From the NCBI GenBank assembly GCA_023391375.1, contig JAEWBB010000023.1, positions 1 to 49,274 of the forward strand: DNA of 49,274 bases. Reading direction: 5' to 3'. The translations under genes and the position numbers were made by a program. Origin of the DNA: Pseudomonadota bacterium. GTDB lineage: Bacteria > Pseudomonadota > Alphaproteobacteria > Sphingomonadales > Sphingomonadaceae. The notes under the pieces were generated by a model. It was not told the DNA's origin. It saw only the letters and a program-made list of their open reading frames with translations, and did not search any database. Positions within the stretch are counted from its first letter, which is position 1. Every line of letters starts with the position of its first letter. Below, in pieces: positions 18,702 to 27,954 of the stretch.

Positions 18702-21311
18702 ATGGCCCGCGACGAACCGCCTTCGAAAATGACGCCAATGATGGCGCAATATCTCGCCCTCAAGGCCGAGGCCGAAGACGCGTTGCTGTTCTATCGCATG
18801 GGCGATTTCTTCGAGCTGTTCTTCGACGACGCCAAGGCAGCTGCTGCATGTCTCGACATCGCGCTGACCGCGCGCGGCGAGCATGACGGCGAAAAGGTGC
18901 CGATGTGCGGCGTGCCGGTGCATGCCGCAGAGGGGTATCTCGCCCGCCTGATCAAGGGCGGCCACCGCGTCGCCATCGCCGAGCAGACCGAAAGTCCCGC
19001 CGAGGCCCGCAAGGCGCGCGGGTCGAAAGCGCTGGTCGAACGCGCGATCGTCCGCCTCGTCACGCCAGGCACGCTGACCGAAGAAGTGCTGCTCGACAGC
19101 GGCGCGGCCAACTGGCTGGCCGCCATCGGCCGCGCGGGCGAGGACTGGGCGATCGCCGCGGCGGACATCTCGACCGGCCGGTTCGAACTCGTTGCCTGCG
19201 GGCCCGGCGATCTTCGCGCGGAACTGGCGCGGCTCGACGCGGCCGAAGTGATCGCCGACGAACCGGTTCCCGGAATCGCGACGGTGCGCGGCCGCGGCGG
19301 CTTCGACAGTGCGGGCGGCGAACGGGCGCTCAAGGACCGGTTCGGGGTCGCGTCGCTCGACGGGTTCGGGGCACCGTCGCGCGCCGAAGTGGCGGCGGCC
19401 GGCGGCCTCCTCGCCTACCTTGCCGAGACGCAAAAGGCGGCGGCTAGTTTTCTCGCCGCGCCACGCCGGATTCGCCGCGACGCGCACATGGGGATCGACC
19501 CCGCGACCCGCGACAGCCTCGAAATTACCCGCGCCGCGGGCGGCGGGTTCGCGGGCAGCCTGACCCATGCGGTCGACCGGTGCGTGACTGCCGCCGGCCG
19601 ACGCCTGCTGGCCGCCGACCTCGCCGCACCGCTGACCCACGTCGCCACGATCGAAGCGCGGCTGGCGCTGGTGCAGTGGCTTCACGACGAACCGATCCGC
19701 CGCGCCCGGTTGCGCGACGACCTGAAAGCGCTGCCGGACCTCGCCCGCGCGCTGGGCCGGCTCGTCGCCGGTCGCGGCAGCCCGCGCGACCTTGCCCAGC
19801 TGCGTGACGGCCTCATCGATGCATCGCGTCTGCGCGGCGATCTCGATTGCCAGTTGACCTGCGCCGACCTCCTGAAGTCGCTGCTGCCCGACCTCGGCGG
19901 ACATGCGGCGCTGACCGACAAGCTCGCCGCCGCGCTGGTCGACAGCCCGCCGCTCGACGCGTCGAAGGGGGGCTACATCGCGCACGGCTTCGACGCGGCG
20001 CTGGACAGCCTTCGCGACGCCGCCAGCGACGGCCGGCGGGCCATCGCCGCGATGGAGGCGCGCTACCGCGAGGCGACCGGCATTTCGACGCTGAAGATCC
20101 GCCACAACGCGGTGCTCGGTTATCATGTCGAGGTGGGCGCCAAGCATGCCGACCGGCTGATGGCGCCCGATAGCGGCTTCACCCACCGCCAGACGCTGGC
20201 CGGCGTCGTCCGCTTCAATTCGCCGGAGCTGCACGCGGAAGCGACCCGGCTGGTCGAGGCGGGCGGGCATGCGCTGGCGGCGGAGGCCGCGCACCTCGCC
20301 GACCTCACCGCGCTCACCGTGGCAGCCGCCGAGCGGATCGCCCGGACCGCCGATGCGCTGGCGCGGATCGACGTGGCCGCCAGTCACGCCGAACGCGCGG
20401 CCGAAGGCGGCTGGTGCCTGCCCGAGCTGGCGGACGAACCGTGCCTCGAGCTGGAAGCCGCGCGCCACCCGGTGGTCGAGGCGGCGCTTGCCCGGTCCGG
20501 CGAGCGCTTCGTCGCCAACGACCTTGCCCTCGGCAGCGACGACCGGCTGTGGCTGATCACCGGTCCCAACATGGGCGGCAAGTCGACCTTCCTTCGGCAG
20601 GCCGCGATTGCCGTGCTGCTGGCGCAGGCGGGCAGTTACGTCCCCGCTACCCGGGCGAAGGTCGGCATCGTCGACAAGCTGTTCAGCCGTGTCGGTGCGT
20701 CCGACAACCTCGCGCGCGGCCGTTCGACCTTCATGGTCGAAATGGTCGAGACCGCCTCGATCCTCGCGCAGGCGACGCCCCGCAGCCTCGTCATCCTCGA
20801 CGAGATCGGGCGCGGCACCTCGACCTACGACGGCCTGGCTATCGCCTGGGCGGTGGTCGAGGCGATGCACGACGACATCAAGGCGCGCACCCTGTTCGCC
20901 ACCCATTACCATGAGCTGACGCGCCTCGCCGCGCGGCTCGACCGGCTGTCGCTCCACCACGTTCGCGCGCGTGAGTGGAAGGGCGATCTCGTCCTGCTCC
21001 ACGAGCTGGCCGACGGCCCCGCCGATCGCAGCTACGGCATCGCGGTGGCGCGCCTCGCCGGCCTGCCGCCGGTTGTCGTCGCGCGGGCGCAGGCGGTGCT
21101 CGACAAGCTCGAGGCCGGGCGCGAGGCGACGGGCGGTATTGCCGCTGGCCTCGACGACCTGCCCCTGTTCGCGTGCACCGCCGCGCCCGAGCCGGCGAAG
21201 GCCGACGCGCTGGCCGACGCGCTGGCGGCGATCGAGCCCGACCGGATGAGCCCGCGCGAGGCGCTCGACGCGCTTTACGCACTCAAGACGATCCTGGCGG
21301 AGCGGGGATAA
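18702..21311 (+). CDS. mutS: DNA mismatch repair protein MutS
   Basis: An 869-aa MutS1 that recognises mismatches and starts repair with MutL. The mismatch-reading motif is MGDFFELF, where the usual Phe-Tyr-Glu is Phe-Phe-Glu; the essential Phe and Glu are kept. The ATPase part has Walker A GPNMGGKST (621-629), the LARGRSTFMVEM switch and the DEIGRGTSTYDG Walker B/signature region. The ATG at 18702 has a near-perfect AGGAGG seven to nine bases upstream. Its TAA shares its last A with the glnD start codon, so glnD translation is coupled to mutS. Confidence 0.97.
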   Translation: MARDEPPSKMTPMMAQYLALKAEAEDALLFYRMGDFFELFFDDAKAAAACLDIALTARGEHDGEKVPMCGVPVHAAEGYLARLIKGGHRVAIAEQTESPAEARKARGSKALVERAIVRLVTPGTLTEEVLLDSGAANWLAAIGRAGEDWAIAAADISTGRFELVACGPGDLRAELARLDAAEVIADEPVPGIATVRGRGGFDSAGGERALKDRFGVASLDGFGAPSRAEVAAAGGLLAYLAETQKAAASFLAAPRRIRRDAHMGIDPATRDSLEITRAAGGGFAGSLTHAVDRCVTAAGRRLLAADLAAPLTHVATIEARLALVQWLHDEPIRRARLRDDLKALPDLARALGRLVAGRGSPRDLAQLRDGLIDASRLRGDLDCQLTCADLLKSLLPDLGGHAALTDKLAAALVDSPPLDASKGGYIAHGFDAALDSLRDAASDGRRAIAAMEARYREATGISTLKIRHNAVLGYHVEVGAKHADRLMAPDSGFTHRQTLAGVVRFNSPELHAEATRLVEAGGHALAAEAAHLADLTALTVAAAERIARTADALARIDVAASHAERAAEGGWCLPELADEPCLELEAARHPVVEAALARSGERFVANDLALGSDDRLWLITGPNMGGKSTFLRQAAIAVLLAQAGSYVPATRAKVGIVDKLFSRVGASDNLARGRSTFMVEMVETASILAQATPRSLVILDEIGRGTSTYDGLAIAWAVVEAMHDDIKARTLFATHYHELTRLAARLDRLSLHHVRAREWKGDLVLLHELADGPADRSYGIAVARLAGLPPVVVARAQAVLDKLEAGREATGGIAAGLDDLPLFACTAAPEPAKADALADALAAIEPDRMSPREALDALYALKTILAERG

Positions 21312-23998
21312 TGCGCGCCGAGCGGTTCGAGGCGCTGGGCCATCGCCGCGACATCATCGACCGCCGCGCGCTGGCCGACCGCTTGGCCGCAAGCCCGGAC
21401 GAAGCGGCGGACCTGCTGTGCACGGCGCTGGACAAGGGGCGCGAGGTCATCGCCGCCCGGCTGGCGGACGCGCCGAGCGAGGGCCGCGAGGCCGCGGCCG
21501 CCACCTGCTTCCTCCACGAACAGGTCGTCCGCCTCGCCTTCGACCATGCCTGCGCAAGCCATGCGTGCCGCGACATCGCCCTGATCGGACTCGGCGGCAC
21601 GGGCCGCGGTGAGATGGCGCCGTTCAGCGACGTCGACCTCCTCCTCCTGGTGCGCGAACGGGGCCCCGCGAGCGACGCGATCGCCGAGCGGTTCCTCTAC
21701 CTGTTGTGGGACCTCAAGCTGAAGGTCGCGCAGGCGGTGCGGACGGCGGACGAGGAAATCGCCCTCGTCACGGAAGACATGAGCGCCCGAACGGCCCTGC
21801 TCGAGGCGCGCTGGTTGTGGGGCGAGCAGGGGCTGGCCGACCAGCTGTTCGCCCGGTTCCGGCGCGAGGTGGTGTCGGGAACGGCCCGCGAATTCGTCGC
21901 CGCCAAGCTGGCCGAACGCGACGAACGGCACGAGCGGATGGGCGACAGCCGCTACGTCGTCGAGCCCAACGTCAAGGACGGCAAGGGCGGCCTGCGCGAC
22001 CTCCACACGCTGTACTGGATCGGCCAGTATGTGGCCGACGTCGCCCGGCCCGAAGACCTCGTCCGGGCCGGCTTCCTGACGGCGCAGGAATTCCGTCGGT
22101 TCGAGCGGGCCGAGCGCTTCCTGTGGGCGGTGCGCTGCCACCTCCACCTGCTCGCCGGCTGGCCCGAGGAGCGGCTCGGCTTCGAGCACCAGAAAGCGAT
22201 CGCGGAGGCGATGCGCTATGCCGACCGGCCGGGAAAGAGCGCGGTCGAACGATTCATGCAATTCTACTTCCTGCAGGCCAAGGCGGTTGGTGACCTCACC
22301 GGCCTGTTCCTCGCCCAGCTTGACGAGCAGATGGGCCGCAAGGGCCGCCGCTTCGCCCTGCCCACCATCCGGCGGAGGCCGGGCAAGCTCGACGGTTTCG
22401 TGCTCGACCGCGGCCGCCTGTCGGTGCCTTCGCCGGAGTGGCTGGCGAAGGATCCGGCGCGGCTGGTCGAGATGTTCGCGCTGGCGGCCCGCGACGGGCT
22501 GGAAATCCACCCGGCGGCGATGCGCGCGGCATCGCTGAATGCGCGCGCGGTGGACGAGGTGCGCGACGACCCGCGCGCCAACACCTATTTCCTCGACTTG
22601 CTGTCGGCGCGCGAAAAGCCGGACGTCGCGCTGCGCTGGATGAACGAGGCGGGCGTCATGGGCCGCTTTATTCCCGACTTCGGCCGGGTCGTCGCCCAGA
22701 TGCAGTTCGACATGTACCACCACTACACGGTCGACGAGCATTCGATCCGCGCCATCGGCCTGCTGAGCCGGATCGAGCGCGGCGACCTGGCTGACGACCA
22801 CCCCCTGTCGACCGCGCTGTTCAACCAGCTGGCCAGCCGGCGCGTGCTGTACGTCGCGGTCCTGCTCCACGACATCGCCAAGGGCCGTGGCGGCGACCAT
22901 AGCGAGCTGGGCGCCGATGTGGCGATGCGGCTCGGCCCGCGCTTCGGGCTCGACGAGGCGGAAACCGAGACGGTCGCCTGGCTGGTCCGCCATCACCTCT
23001 TGATGAGTCATACCGCCTTCCGCCGCGACATCGCCGATCCCAAGACGATCGACGATTTCGTTCGGGCCGTGGCCAGCCCCGAGCGGCTCCGCCTGCTGCT
23101 GATCCTGACGGTGGTCGATATCCGCGCGGTCGGCCCGACCACCTGGACCGACTGGAAACGCCAGCTGCTTCGCGCGCTCTACGATGCCGCCGAGGAGAAA
23201 TTGCGGCTCGGGCACAAGCAGCGCGGCCGGCCCGAGCGCGTCGCCGAGCGGCAAGAAGCGCTGGCCGCGGCAATGGGCTGGCGGCGCAGCGTGTTCCGCG
23301 CCTATGCCCGCCGCCTGCCCGATGCCTACTGGTTGGCCGAGCCGGAAGGATGGCAGCAGGCCAACGCGACGCTCGTCGCCGCCGCCGAGGCCCACATCGG
23401 CGACCCAGTGCCGGCGGTCGAATGCGTGCCGGATGCCGAGAGCGGCTTTACCCGGCTCAGCTTCTACGCCCCCGACGCGCACGGCCTGTTCAGCCGAGTG
23501 ACGAGCGCGCTGGCCGACGCGGGGGCGCGCATCGTCGAAGCGCGCATCCACACCACCCGCGACGGCATGGCGCTCGACAACCTGCTGCTGACCGACCGGC
23601 GCGGCAAGGGATACACCGATCCGCGGCTGCGCGCGAAGCTGGCCCGGGTGGTGCGGCAGGCCCTCGACCGGGATGACACGCCGGAGCCGCCACCGCTCGC
23701 CCAGCTCGACGCGCGCGAACGGGCATTCCGGATCGCGCCGTCGGCACTGGCGGTCGAGCGCGCGTCGAACCGCTTCAGCGTGATCGAGGTCAACGCCCGC
23801 GACCGCGGTGGCCTGCTAGCGCGAATGGCCTTCGCGCTGTCGACCGAGCGGGCGGAAATCCGGTCGGCACATATCGCGACCTACGGCGAGCGCGCGGTCG
23901 ACGTCTTCTACCTCACGGAACCCGATGGCGCGAAGCTGTCCCCCGACCGGCTGGAGGCGGTGCGCGCGGCGCTGCTAGCCGCGGTCAGCGACGCCTGA
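21311..23998 (+). CDS. glnD: PII uridylyltransferase / uridylyl-removing enzyme
   Basis: An 895-aa GlnD, the glutamine sensor that uridylylates PII proteins when nitrogen is scarce and removes UMP when it is plentiful. Domain order: nucleotidyltransferase with LGGTGRGEMAPFSDVDLL (94-111, Asp107 and Asp109), PII-UTase helical region, HD hydrolase domain (LLHDIAKG, His520-Asp521), and two C-terminal ACT domains that bind glutamine. The start overlaps the mutS stop by one base (TAATG). The gene pair ends at a bidirectional terminator. Confidence 0.96.
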   Translation: MRAERFEALGHRRDIIDRRALADRLAASPDEAADLLCTALDKGREVIAARLADAPSEGREAAAATCFLHEQVVRLAFDHACASHACRDIALIGLGGTGRGEMAPFSDVDLLLLVRERGPASDAIAERFLYLLWDLKLKVAQAVRTADEEIALVTEDMSARTALLEARWLWGEQGLADQLFARFRREVVSGTAREFVAAKLAERDERHERMGDSRYVVEPNVKDGKGGLRDLHTLYWIGQYVADVARPEDLVRAGFLTAQEFRRFERAERFLWAVRCHLHLLAGWPEERLGFEHQKAIAEAMRYADRPGKSAVERFMQFYFLQAKAVGDLTGLFLAQLDEQMGRKGRRFALPTIRRRPGKLDGFVLDRGRLSVPSPEWLAKDPARLVEMFALAARDGLEIHPAAMRAASLNARAVDEVRDDPRANTYFLDLLSAREKPDVALRWMNEAGVMGRFIPDFGRVVAQMQFDMYHHYTVDEHSIRAIGLLSRIERGDLADDHPLSTALFNQLASRRVLYVAVLLHDIAKGRGGDHSELGADVAMRLGPRFGLDEAETETVAWLVRHHLLMSHTAFRRDIADPKTIDDFVRAVASPERLRLLLILTVVDIRAVGPTTWTDWKRQLLRALYDAAEEKLRLGHKQRGRPERVAERQEALAAAMGWRRSVFRAYARRLPDAYWLAEPEGWQQANATLVAAAEAHIGDPVPAVECVPDAESGFTRLSFYAPDAHGLFSRVTSALADAGARIVEARIHTTRDGMALDNLLLTDRRGKGYTDPRLRAKLARVVRQALDRDDTPEPPPLAQLDARERAFRIAPSALAVERASNRFSVIEVNARDRGGLLARMAFALSTERAEIRSAHIATYGERAVDVFYLTEPDGAKLSPDRLEAVRAALLAAVSDA

Positions 23999-24002
23999 CA
24001 GG

Positions 24003-24040
24003 AAAAGGCCCCGCCGTCGCCGGCAGGGCCTCCCCCTTTT
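24003..24040. terminator. Bidirectional intrinsic terminator between glnD and the TonB receptor gene
   Basis: An 11-bp stem with one C/A mismatch (24006-24016 with 24021-24031) and a four-base loop has AAAA on the left and a pyrimidine run ending in TTTT on the right, so it can stop transcription from both sides. Confidence 0.85.
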
Positions 24041-24062
24041 ACCACTTTAAGCGCTTGTCCGC

Positions 24063-27000
24063 TTAGCCACGCTCGGGAGCGGGCGGCGGCGGCGGCGGGG
24101 CGGGCGGCAGCGGGCAGCTGTCGGTCGCCAGGATCACGCTGCCGTCTGCGCAGGTCTGGGTCGCCGGAGCCGGCGCCGGGGGCGGCGGCGGGGCGACATA
24201 TTCTGCGGCCGGGGCCGGCGCCGGCCGGAAGCGGCCCTTCAGCGTCAGGCCGAAGGTCCGCGGATCGGCCATGAAGGCACCGAACAGCTGGTTCGAGCGC
24301 GGGTAGAAGCCCTGCTCGACACCGCGCTGTGTACCCGAACCCTGGGCGAACGCGTCGAACGCCACCTGCAGGTAGTTTTCCTTGAACAGGTTGTTGGCCC
24401 ACAGCTCGACACCCCAGGCCTTGTCCGGCCCGGTCAGGCCGATACGACCGTTGAACACGGTGTAGCCGTCTTCCAGCTTCTCGTAGTCGAGGTCCGAACC
24501 GGTGTTCACATGGCTCTGCTTGCGCATGTCGATGTAGAACAAGCCGCGCACGCCGCTCGACCCGATCCGCGGGGTCCAGCCGAGCGCCGAGGTGACGGTC
24601 CACAGCGACGAGCCCGACACGCGGCGACCCGGCAGCTGGAACAGCGCCGGCGACAGCGGCGTCCCGTTCTTGCCGACCAGGTTGTCGCGATACTTGGTGT
24701 CGGCCAGCGTGACGCCAACGTTGAAGGTCACGTCGGTGATCGGACGGGTGAACATTTCGAACTCGACACCGCGGCTCTTCACGCCCGCCTTGGTCTTGCC
24801 CGAGCAGGCACCGGTGACGATGCTGTTGTCGGTGTCCGCCCCGCCAAGGTCGTCCTTGCACGAGTTGATGTTCGCGACTTCGAAGTTCACGCCGTTGAAG
24901 GTGTTGAGCTGGAAGTCGGAGAACAGCTGGCGGAACAGCGCGACGTTCACGTCGACCGCGCGACCATTGTATTTGAAGCCCGCTTCGAGCGCGTTGTTGG
25001 TTTCCGGCTCGAACTTCAGGTCTTCGGCGCTGGCGTTGCCGGCGCAACCGGCCGGGACCGGGCCGCTGGTCGGGCAGATCGCGCCATAGACCGTGGCACC
25101 CGACGAATCGAGCGACGTCTGGCGGGTCAGCACCGAGCGGTCGAGGTTGAAGCCGCCGCCCTTATAACCGCGCGAGAAGCTGGCGTAGACCAAGAGGTCC
25201 TGCGTCGGCTTGTAGCTCAGCACGCCGGTACCCGACAGCTTGTGCTCCACCTTCTTGCCATCGAGCGAGAAGTCGCCCTGCAGCGCCGACGGGTTGAGAC
25301 AGGGCAGGCGCGCGAGCGACGTGCCGCTGAACACGGTGCAGCCGATGATGTTGTCGGTGAAGTCCGCGTCCAGCGTCTTCGTCTCGTGCGTGTAGCGAAG
25401 ACCGATGGTGGCCTTCAGCCCGGGCGCGATGGTGAAGATGTTGTGCGTGAACAGCGCCCAGTTGCGGCTCTGCTGGCGGAACGTGTCGACGTTGCCGGCA
25501 TTGGCGAACAGGAAATCCGGCGCCGGGCCGAACGGGTTGCCCGCGAAGCTGCGGCCGGCAAGGTTTTCGAACACGCCGCCCGGGCCGTTGGCGAACGGCC
25601 CGCGCTGGGCCAGCGCGTTGAACACCAGCTGGTTGGCCGGCGAAGTCGCCAGCGCGCCCGCAACGGTCGCGGCGGTGGCACCGTTGACGCAGCCCGTCTG
25701 GGTCGGCTGCACCAGCGTGTTGCCAAGGCCGATCAGGCCGGCACCGGTCGCGCCGCCAAGGGCGGTGCCGGTGGCGATCAGCGACGAGGCAAAGTTGCCC
25801 GCGACGAGGCAGTCGGCAAGGTTGTTGAAGTCGTTGCCGGCACGGATGCTGTCACGGCTGGTCAGCCGTTCATCGGCGAAGTAGCCGCCGACCAGCCAGT
25901 CCAGCGCGCCGCCCATGGTGGTGCCCTGGAGACGCAGTTCCTCGCTGAAGGTCTTGAAGCGATTGAACGCCGTGCCGTCATCCGGACGATAGACAATGTC
26001 GAGGTTGTTATAGTCGACGTCGGTGCCGCGGATGAGGTTGTTGTAGCGGTAGGCGGTGATGCTGGTCAGTTCGGCCCAGCCCATGTCGTAGACGCCTTCG
26101 CCCGACAGGCCCCAGTCCTTCACGTCCTGGCGGAAGCTGCGGCCCGGGCTGATCGAGACCTTGCGCTCGCTCGGATCATCGTTGACGATCCCGCCGAGGC
26201 CTTCGACCAGCGGCTTGGCGGTCGACGGCTGGCGGCCCGACGTGGTGAAGTCCGACGCCGGGAGGTACGGCGCGGCGCAGCATTCTTCGTCACGCTTGGC
26301 GTAGTCGCCGATGACGCGGAACGACAGGTTGTCCGACGGTTCGAACAGCAGTTGGCCGCGCAGCAGCCAGCGGTTGCGATCGTTGACGTCGCGGTTCGAG
26401 ACCACGTCCTCGACGAAACCGTCACGCTTCACGAACACGCCGTCGAGGCGGGCCGCGATGGTGTCCGACAGGCCGCCGGTCGCCGACAGTTCGAGGCGGC
26501 GGGTGGCGTAGTTGCCGATCGTCGCTTCGCCGCCGAATTCCGGTTCGAACTTCGGCTTGGCGGTGATGACCGAGATTAGGCCGGCCGACGTGTTGCGGCC
26601 GAACAGCGTGCCCTGCGGGCCGCGCAGCACTTCGACCCGGTCGATCGGGCCGAGTTCATTGAGCGCGGTGCCGGTGCGGCTGCGATAGACGCCGTCGATG
26701 AAGATGCCGACCGAGCTTTCGAGGCCGGGGTTGTCGCCGACGGTGCCGATGCCGCGGATGGTGGCGCGCGACGCGCCCGCTTCCGACTGGGTCGAGGTCA
26801 CGATCAGCGACGGCGACACCTGCTGCATCTGCTTGATGTCGGTGGCGCCGGTGTTTTCGAGCGACTCCGCGGTGATCGCGCTGACCGCCAGCGGAACGTC
26901 GCTCAGCGCTTCGTTACGGCGGGTCGCGGTGACGACGATTTCGCCCGTGTCTTCCTGCGGCTGGGTCGCCGTCGCCTGGTTGGCGACTGCGGCACCTTCG

Positions 27001-27116
27001 GCGGTCGCGCCGTCGGTCGGTTGCGCGGCCCCCATGTCGGTATCGGTTTGCTGGGCATAGGCCGGCGATGCGATCGCCATCAGGCCAGCACTAAACAGCC
27101 AGATCGACTTTTTCAT
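24063..27116 (-). CDS. TonB-dependent outer-membrane receptor with proline-rich C-terminal tail
   Basis: A 1017-aa receptor with a Sec signal peptide (MKKSIWLFSAGLMAIASPAYA). A linker, then a TonB-box-like GEIVVTATRR segment, a plug domain (about 75-190, with RGPQGTLFGRNTSAGLI) and a large beta-barrel follow. The substrate cannot be told; the plug is of the type found in many sphingomonad receptors. Unusually, the barrel appears to end at TFGLTLKGRF, about 55 residues before the stop; the remainder is rich in Pro and Ala and contains a TCADGSVI...SCP segment with two Cys. GGGGAG lies six bases before the ATG but is covered by a hairpin. Confidence 0.93.
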   Translation of the reverse strand: MKKSIWLFSAGLMAIASPAYAQQTDTDMGAAQPTDGATAEGAAVANQATATQPQEDTGEIVVTATRRNEALSDVPLAVSAITAESLENTGATDIKQMQQVSPSLIVTSTQSEAGASRATIRGIGTVGDNPGLESSVGIFIDGVYRSRTGTALNELGPIDRVEVLRGPQGTLFGRNTSAGLISVITAKPKFEPEFGGEATIGNYATRRLELSATGGLSDTIAARLDGVFVKRDGFVEDVVSNRDVNDRNRWLLRGQLLFEPSDNLSFRVIGDYAKRDEECCAAPYLPASDFTTSGRQPSTAKPLVEGLGGIVNDDPSERKVSISPGRSFRQDVKDWGLSGEGVYDMGWAELTSITAYRYNNLIRGTDVDYNNLDIVYRPDDGTAFNRFKTFSEELRLQGTTMGGALDWLVGGYFADERLTSRDSIRAGNDFNNLADCLVAGNFASSLIATGTALGGATGAGLIGLGNTLVQPTQTGCVNGATAATVAGALATSPANQLVFNALAQRGPFANGPGGVFENLAGRSFAGNPFGPAPDFLFANAGNVDTFRQQSRNWALFTHNIFTIAPGLKATIGLRYTHETKTLDADFTDNIIGCTVFSGTSLARLPCLNPSALQGDFSLDGKKVEHKLSGTGVLSYKPTQDLLVYASFSRGYKGGGFNLDRSVLTRQTSLDSSGATVYGAICPTSGPVPAGCAGNASAEDLKFEPETNNALEAGFKYNGRAVDVNVALFRQLFSDFQLNTFNGVNFEVANINSCKDDLGGADTDNSIVTGACSGKTKAGVKSRGVEFEMFTRPITDVTFNVGVTLADTKYRDNLVGKNGTPLSPALFQLPGRRVSGSSLWTVTSALGWTPRIGSSGVRGLFYIDMRKQSHVNTGSDLDYEKLEDGYTVFNGRIGLTGPDKAWGVELWANNLFKENYLQVAFDAFAQGSGTQRGVEQGFYPRSNQLFGAFMADPRTFGLTLKGRFRPAPAPAAEYVAPPPPPAPAPATQTCADGSVILATDSCPLPPAPPPPPPAPERG

Positions 27117-27122
27117 GATTGT

Positions 27123-27142
27123 CTCCCCTCGTTGAAGGGGAG
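27123..27142 (-). promoter_or_regulatory. Hairpin covering the ribosome binding site of the TonB receptor gene
   Basis: On the minus strand CTCCCC and GGGGAG form a perfect 6-bp stem with an 8-base loop. The GGGGAG arm is the ribosome binding site, six bases before the ATG. Confidence 0.55.
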
Positions 27143-27174
27143 GCTAATCCAACGTCTGAGCTTGCGGAAGCAAC

Positions 27175-27213
27175 GTGCCGCGACCACCCAACAAATGCGC
27201 GGCGGTGCGGCAC
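27175..27213. other. Inverted repeat between infC and the TonB receptor gene
   Basis: GTGCCGC (27175-27181) and GCGGCAC (27207-27213) with partial pairing further inside. No T-tract follows on the minus strand, so termination after infC is uncertain. Confidence 0.4.
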
Positions 27214-27240
27214 TTCTGCAACAGTTGACGCTAGGGCAAG

Positions 27241-27786
27241 CTACTTGGGCGCGATCACCATCAGCATCTGGCGGCCCTCGAGGCGGGGATGCTGCTCGAC
27301 CTTGGCCACTTCCTGCGTGTCTTCGGCGACCCGCTGGAGCACGGCCATGCCGAGCTGGTTGTGCGCCATTTCGCGGCCACGGAAGCGAAGCGTCATCTTC
27401 ACCTTGTCCCCCTCCTCGAGGAACTGGAAGACCTTCTTCATCTTGGTCTGGTAATCGTGGTCGTCGATATTCGGACGCATCTTGATCTCTTTGATCTCCT
27501 GCGTCTTCTGGCGCTTGCGCTGCTCGTTGGCCTTTTTCTGCGCCTCATACTTGAAGCGGCCGATGTCGAGGAACTTGGCGACGGGCGGATCGGCGTTGGG
27601 GCTGATCTCGACCAGGTCGAGGCCGACCGACTGTGCCTGCTCGAAGGCTTCGCGGGTATACATAACGCCCAGGTTTTCGCCGTTTTCGTCGATCACCCGG
27701 ACCTTTTGGGACTGGATGAAGCCGTTGTAGCGAGGGCCGGTAAATTGCGGCGGCGTCTGCGGGCGACGCGGATAGGGCGGCGGTAT
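27241..27786 (-). CDS. infC: Translation initiation factor IF-3, probable AUA start
   Basis: IF-3 binds the 30S subunit, prevents premature 50S joining and checks start codons. The conserved body begins GPRYNGFIQSQKVRVIDENGENLGV and ends with MLMVIAPK; the linker helix (KYEAQKKANEQRKRQ) joins the two domains. The first canonical start, GTG at 27696, would cut away the beginning of the N-terminal domain. In frame, an ATA codon at 27784-27786 stands eight bases after AAAGGAG, giving 181 aa. A rare AUN start is a known feature of infC and allows IF-3 to repress its own synthesis. The gene is downstream of a chemoreceptor gene on the same strand. Confidence 0.92.
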   Translation of the reverse strand: MPPPYPRRPQTPPQFTGPRYNGFIQSQKVRVIDENGENLGVMYTREAFEQAQSVGLDLVEISPNADPPVAKFLDIGRFKYEAQKKANEQRKRQKTQEIKEIKMRPNIDDHDYQTKMKKVFQFLEEGDKVKMTLRFRGREMAHNQLGMAVLQRVAEDTQEVAKVEQHPRLEGRQMLMVIAPK

Positions 27787-27877
27787 AGCGAAGTCTCCTT
27801 TGAGTCGTTGGTACGGGCGCGAGGTAGTCGTTCCTGCCCCATAAGAAAAGACGGGGCACGCAACGAGGTTCCATTTT

Positions 27878-27898
27878 TGCCGCCGCGGTGTGGCGGCA
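27878..27898. other. Inverted repeat upstream of infC
   Basis: TGCCGCC-N7-GGCGGCA lies between the chemoreceptor gene and infC. The T-run is on the wrong side of the stem for a terminator of the minus-strand transcript. Otherwise the 173-base gap shows a GCCCC-N12-GGGGC repeat and no clear promoter. Confidence 0.35.
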
Positions 27899-27919
27899 TG
27901 GCGTCAACGATCAGGCTAA

Positions 27920-27940
27920 GCGCCTCAAGCGGCGCGCACG
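27920..27940. repeat. 21-bp direct repeat, copy 1 (duplicate of the chemoreceptor gene end)
   Basis: This copy is identical over 21 bases to 27955-27975, which contains the last codons and stop of the chemoreceptor gene. The period is 35 bases. Confidence 0.8.
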
Positions 27941-27954
27941 CCGTTTGGTTCGGC

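Noticed and set aside
18621..21002. Upstream extension of the maeB frame (about 790 codons), suggesting a giant fusion protein
   Set aside because: The extension is antisense to mutS and has no family features; maeB has a proper start at 18620.
21275..23551. Minus-strand open frame of 758 codons opposite glnD
   Set aside because: Antisense artefact with repetitive composition; glnD is complete on the other strand.
24510..26579. Plus-strand open frame of 689 codons opposite the TonB receptor gene
   Set aside because: Antisense artefact; the receptor on the minus strand has a signal peptide, plug and barrel features.
27696..27786. GTG at 27696 as infC start
   Set aside because: It removes the conserved beginning of the IF-3 N-terminal domain, and no ribosome site is found there.
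27878..27898. Terminator between the chemoreceptor gene and infC
   Set aside because: For a minus-strand transcript the T-run would have to follow the stem; here A residues follow, so only an inverted repeat is reported.
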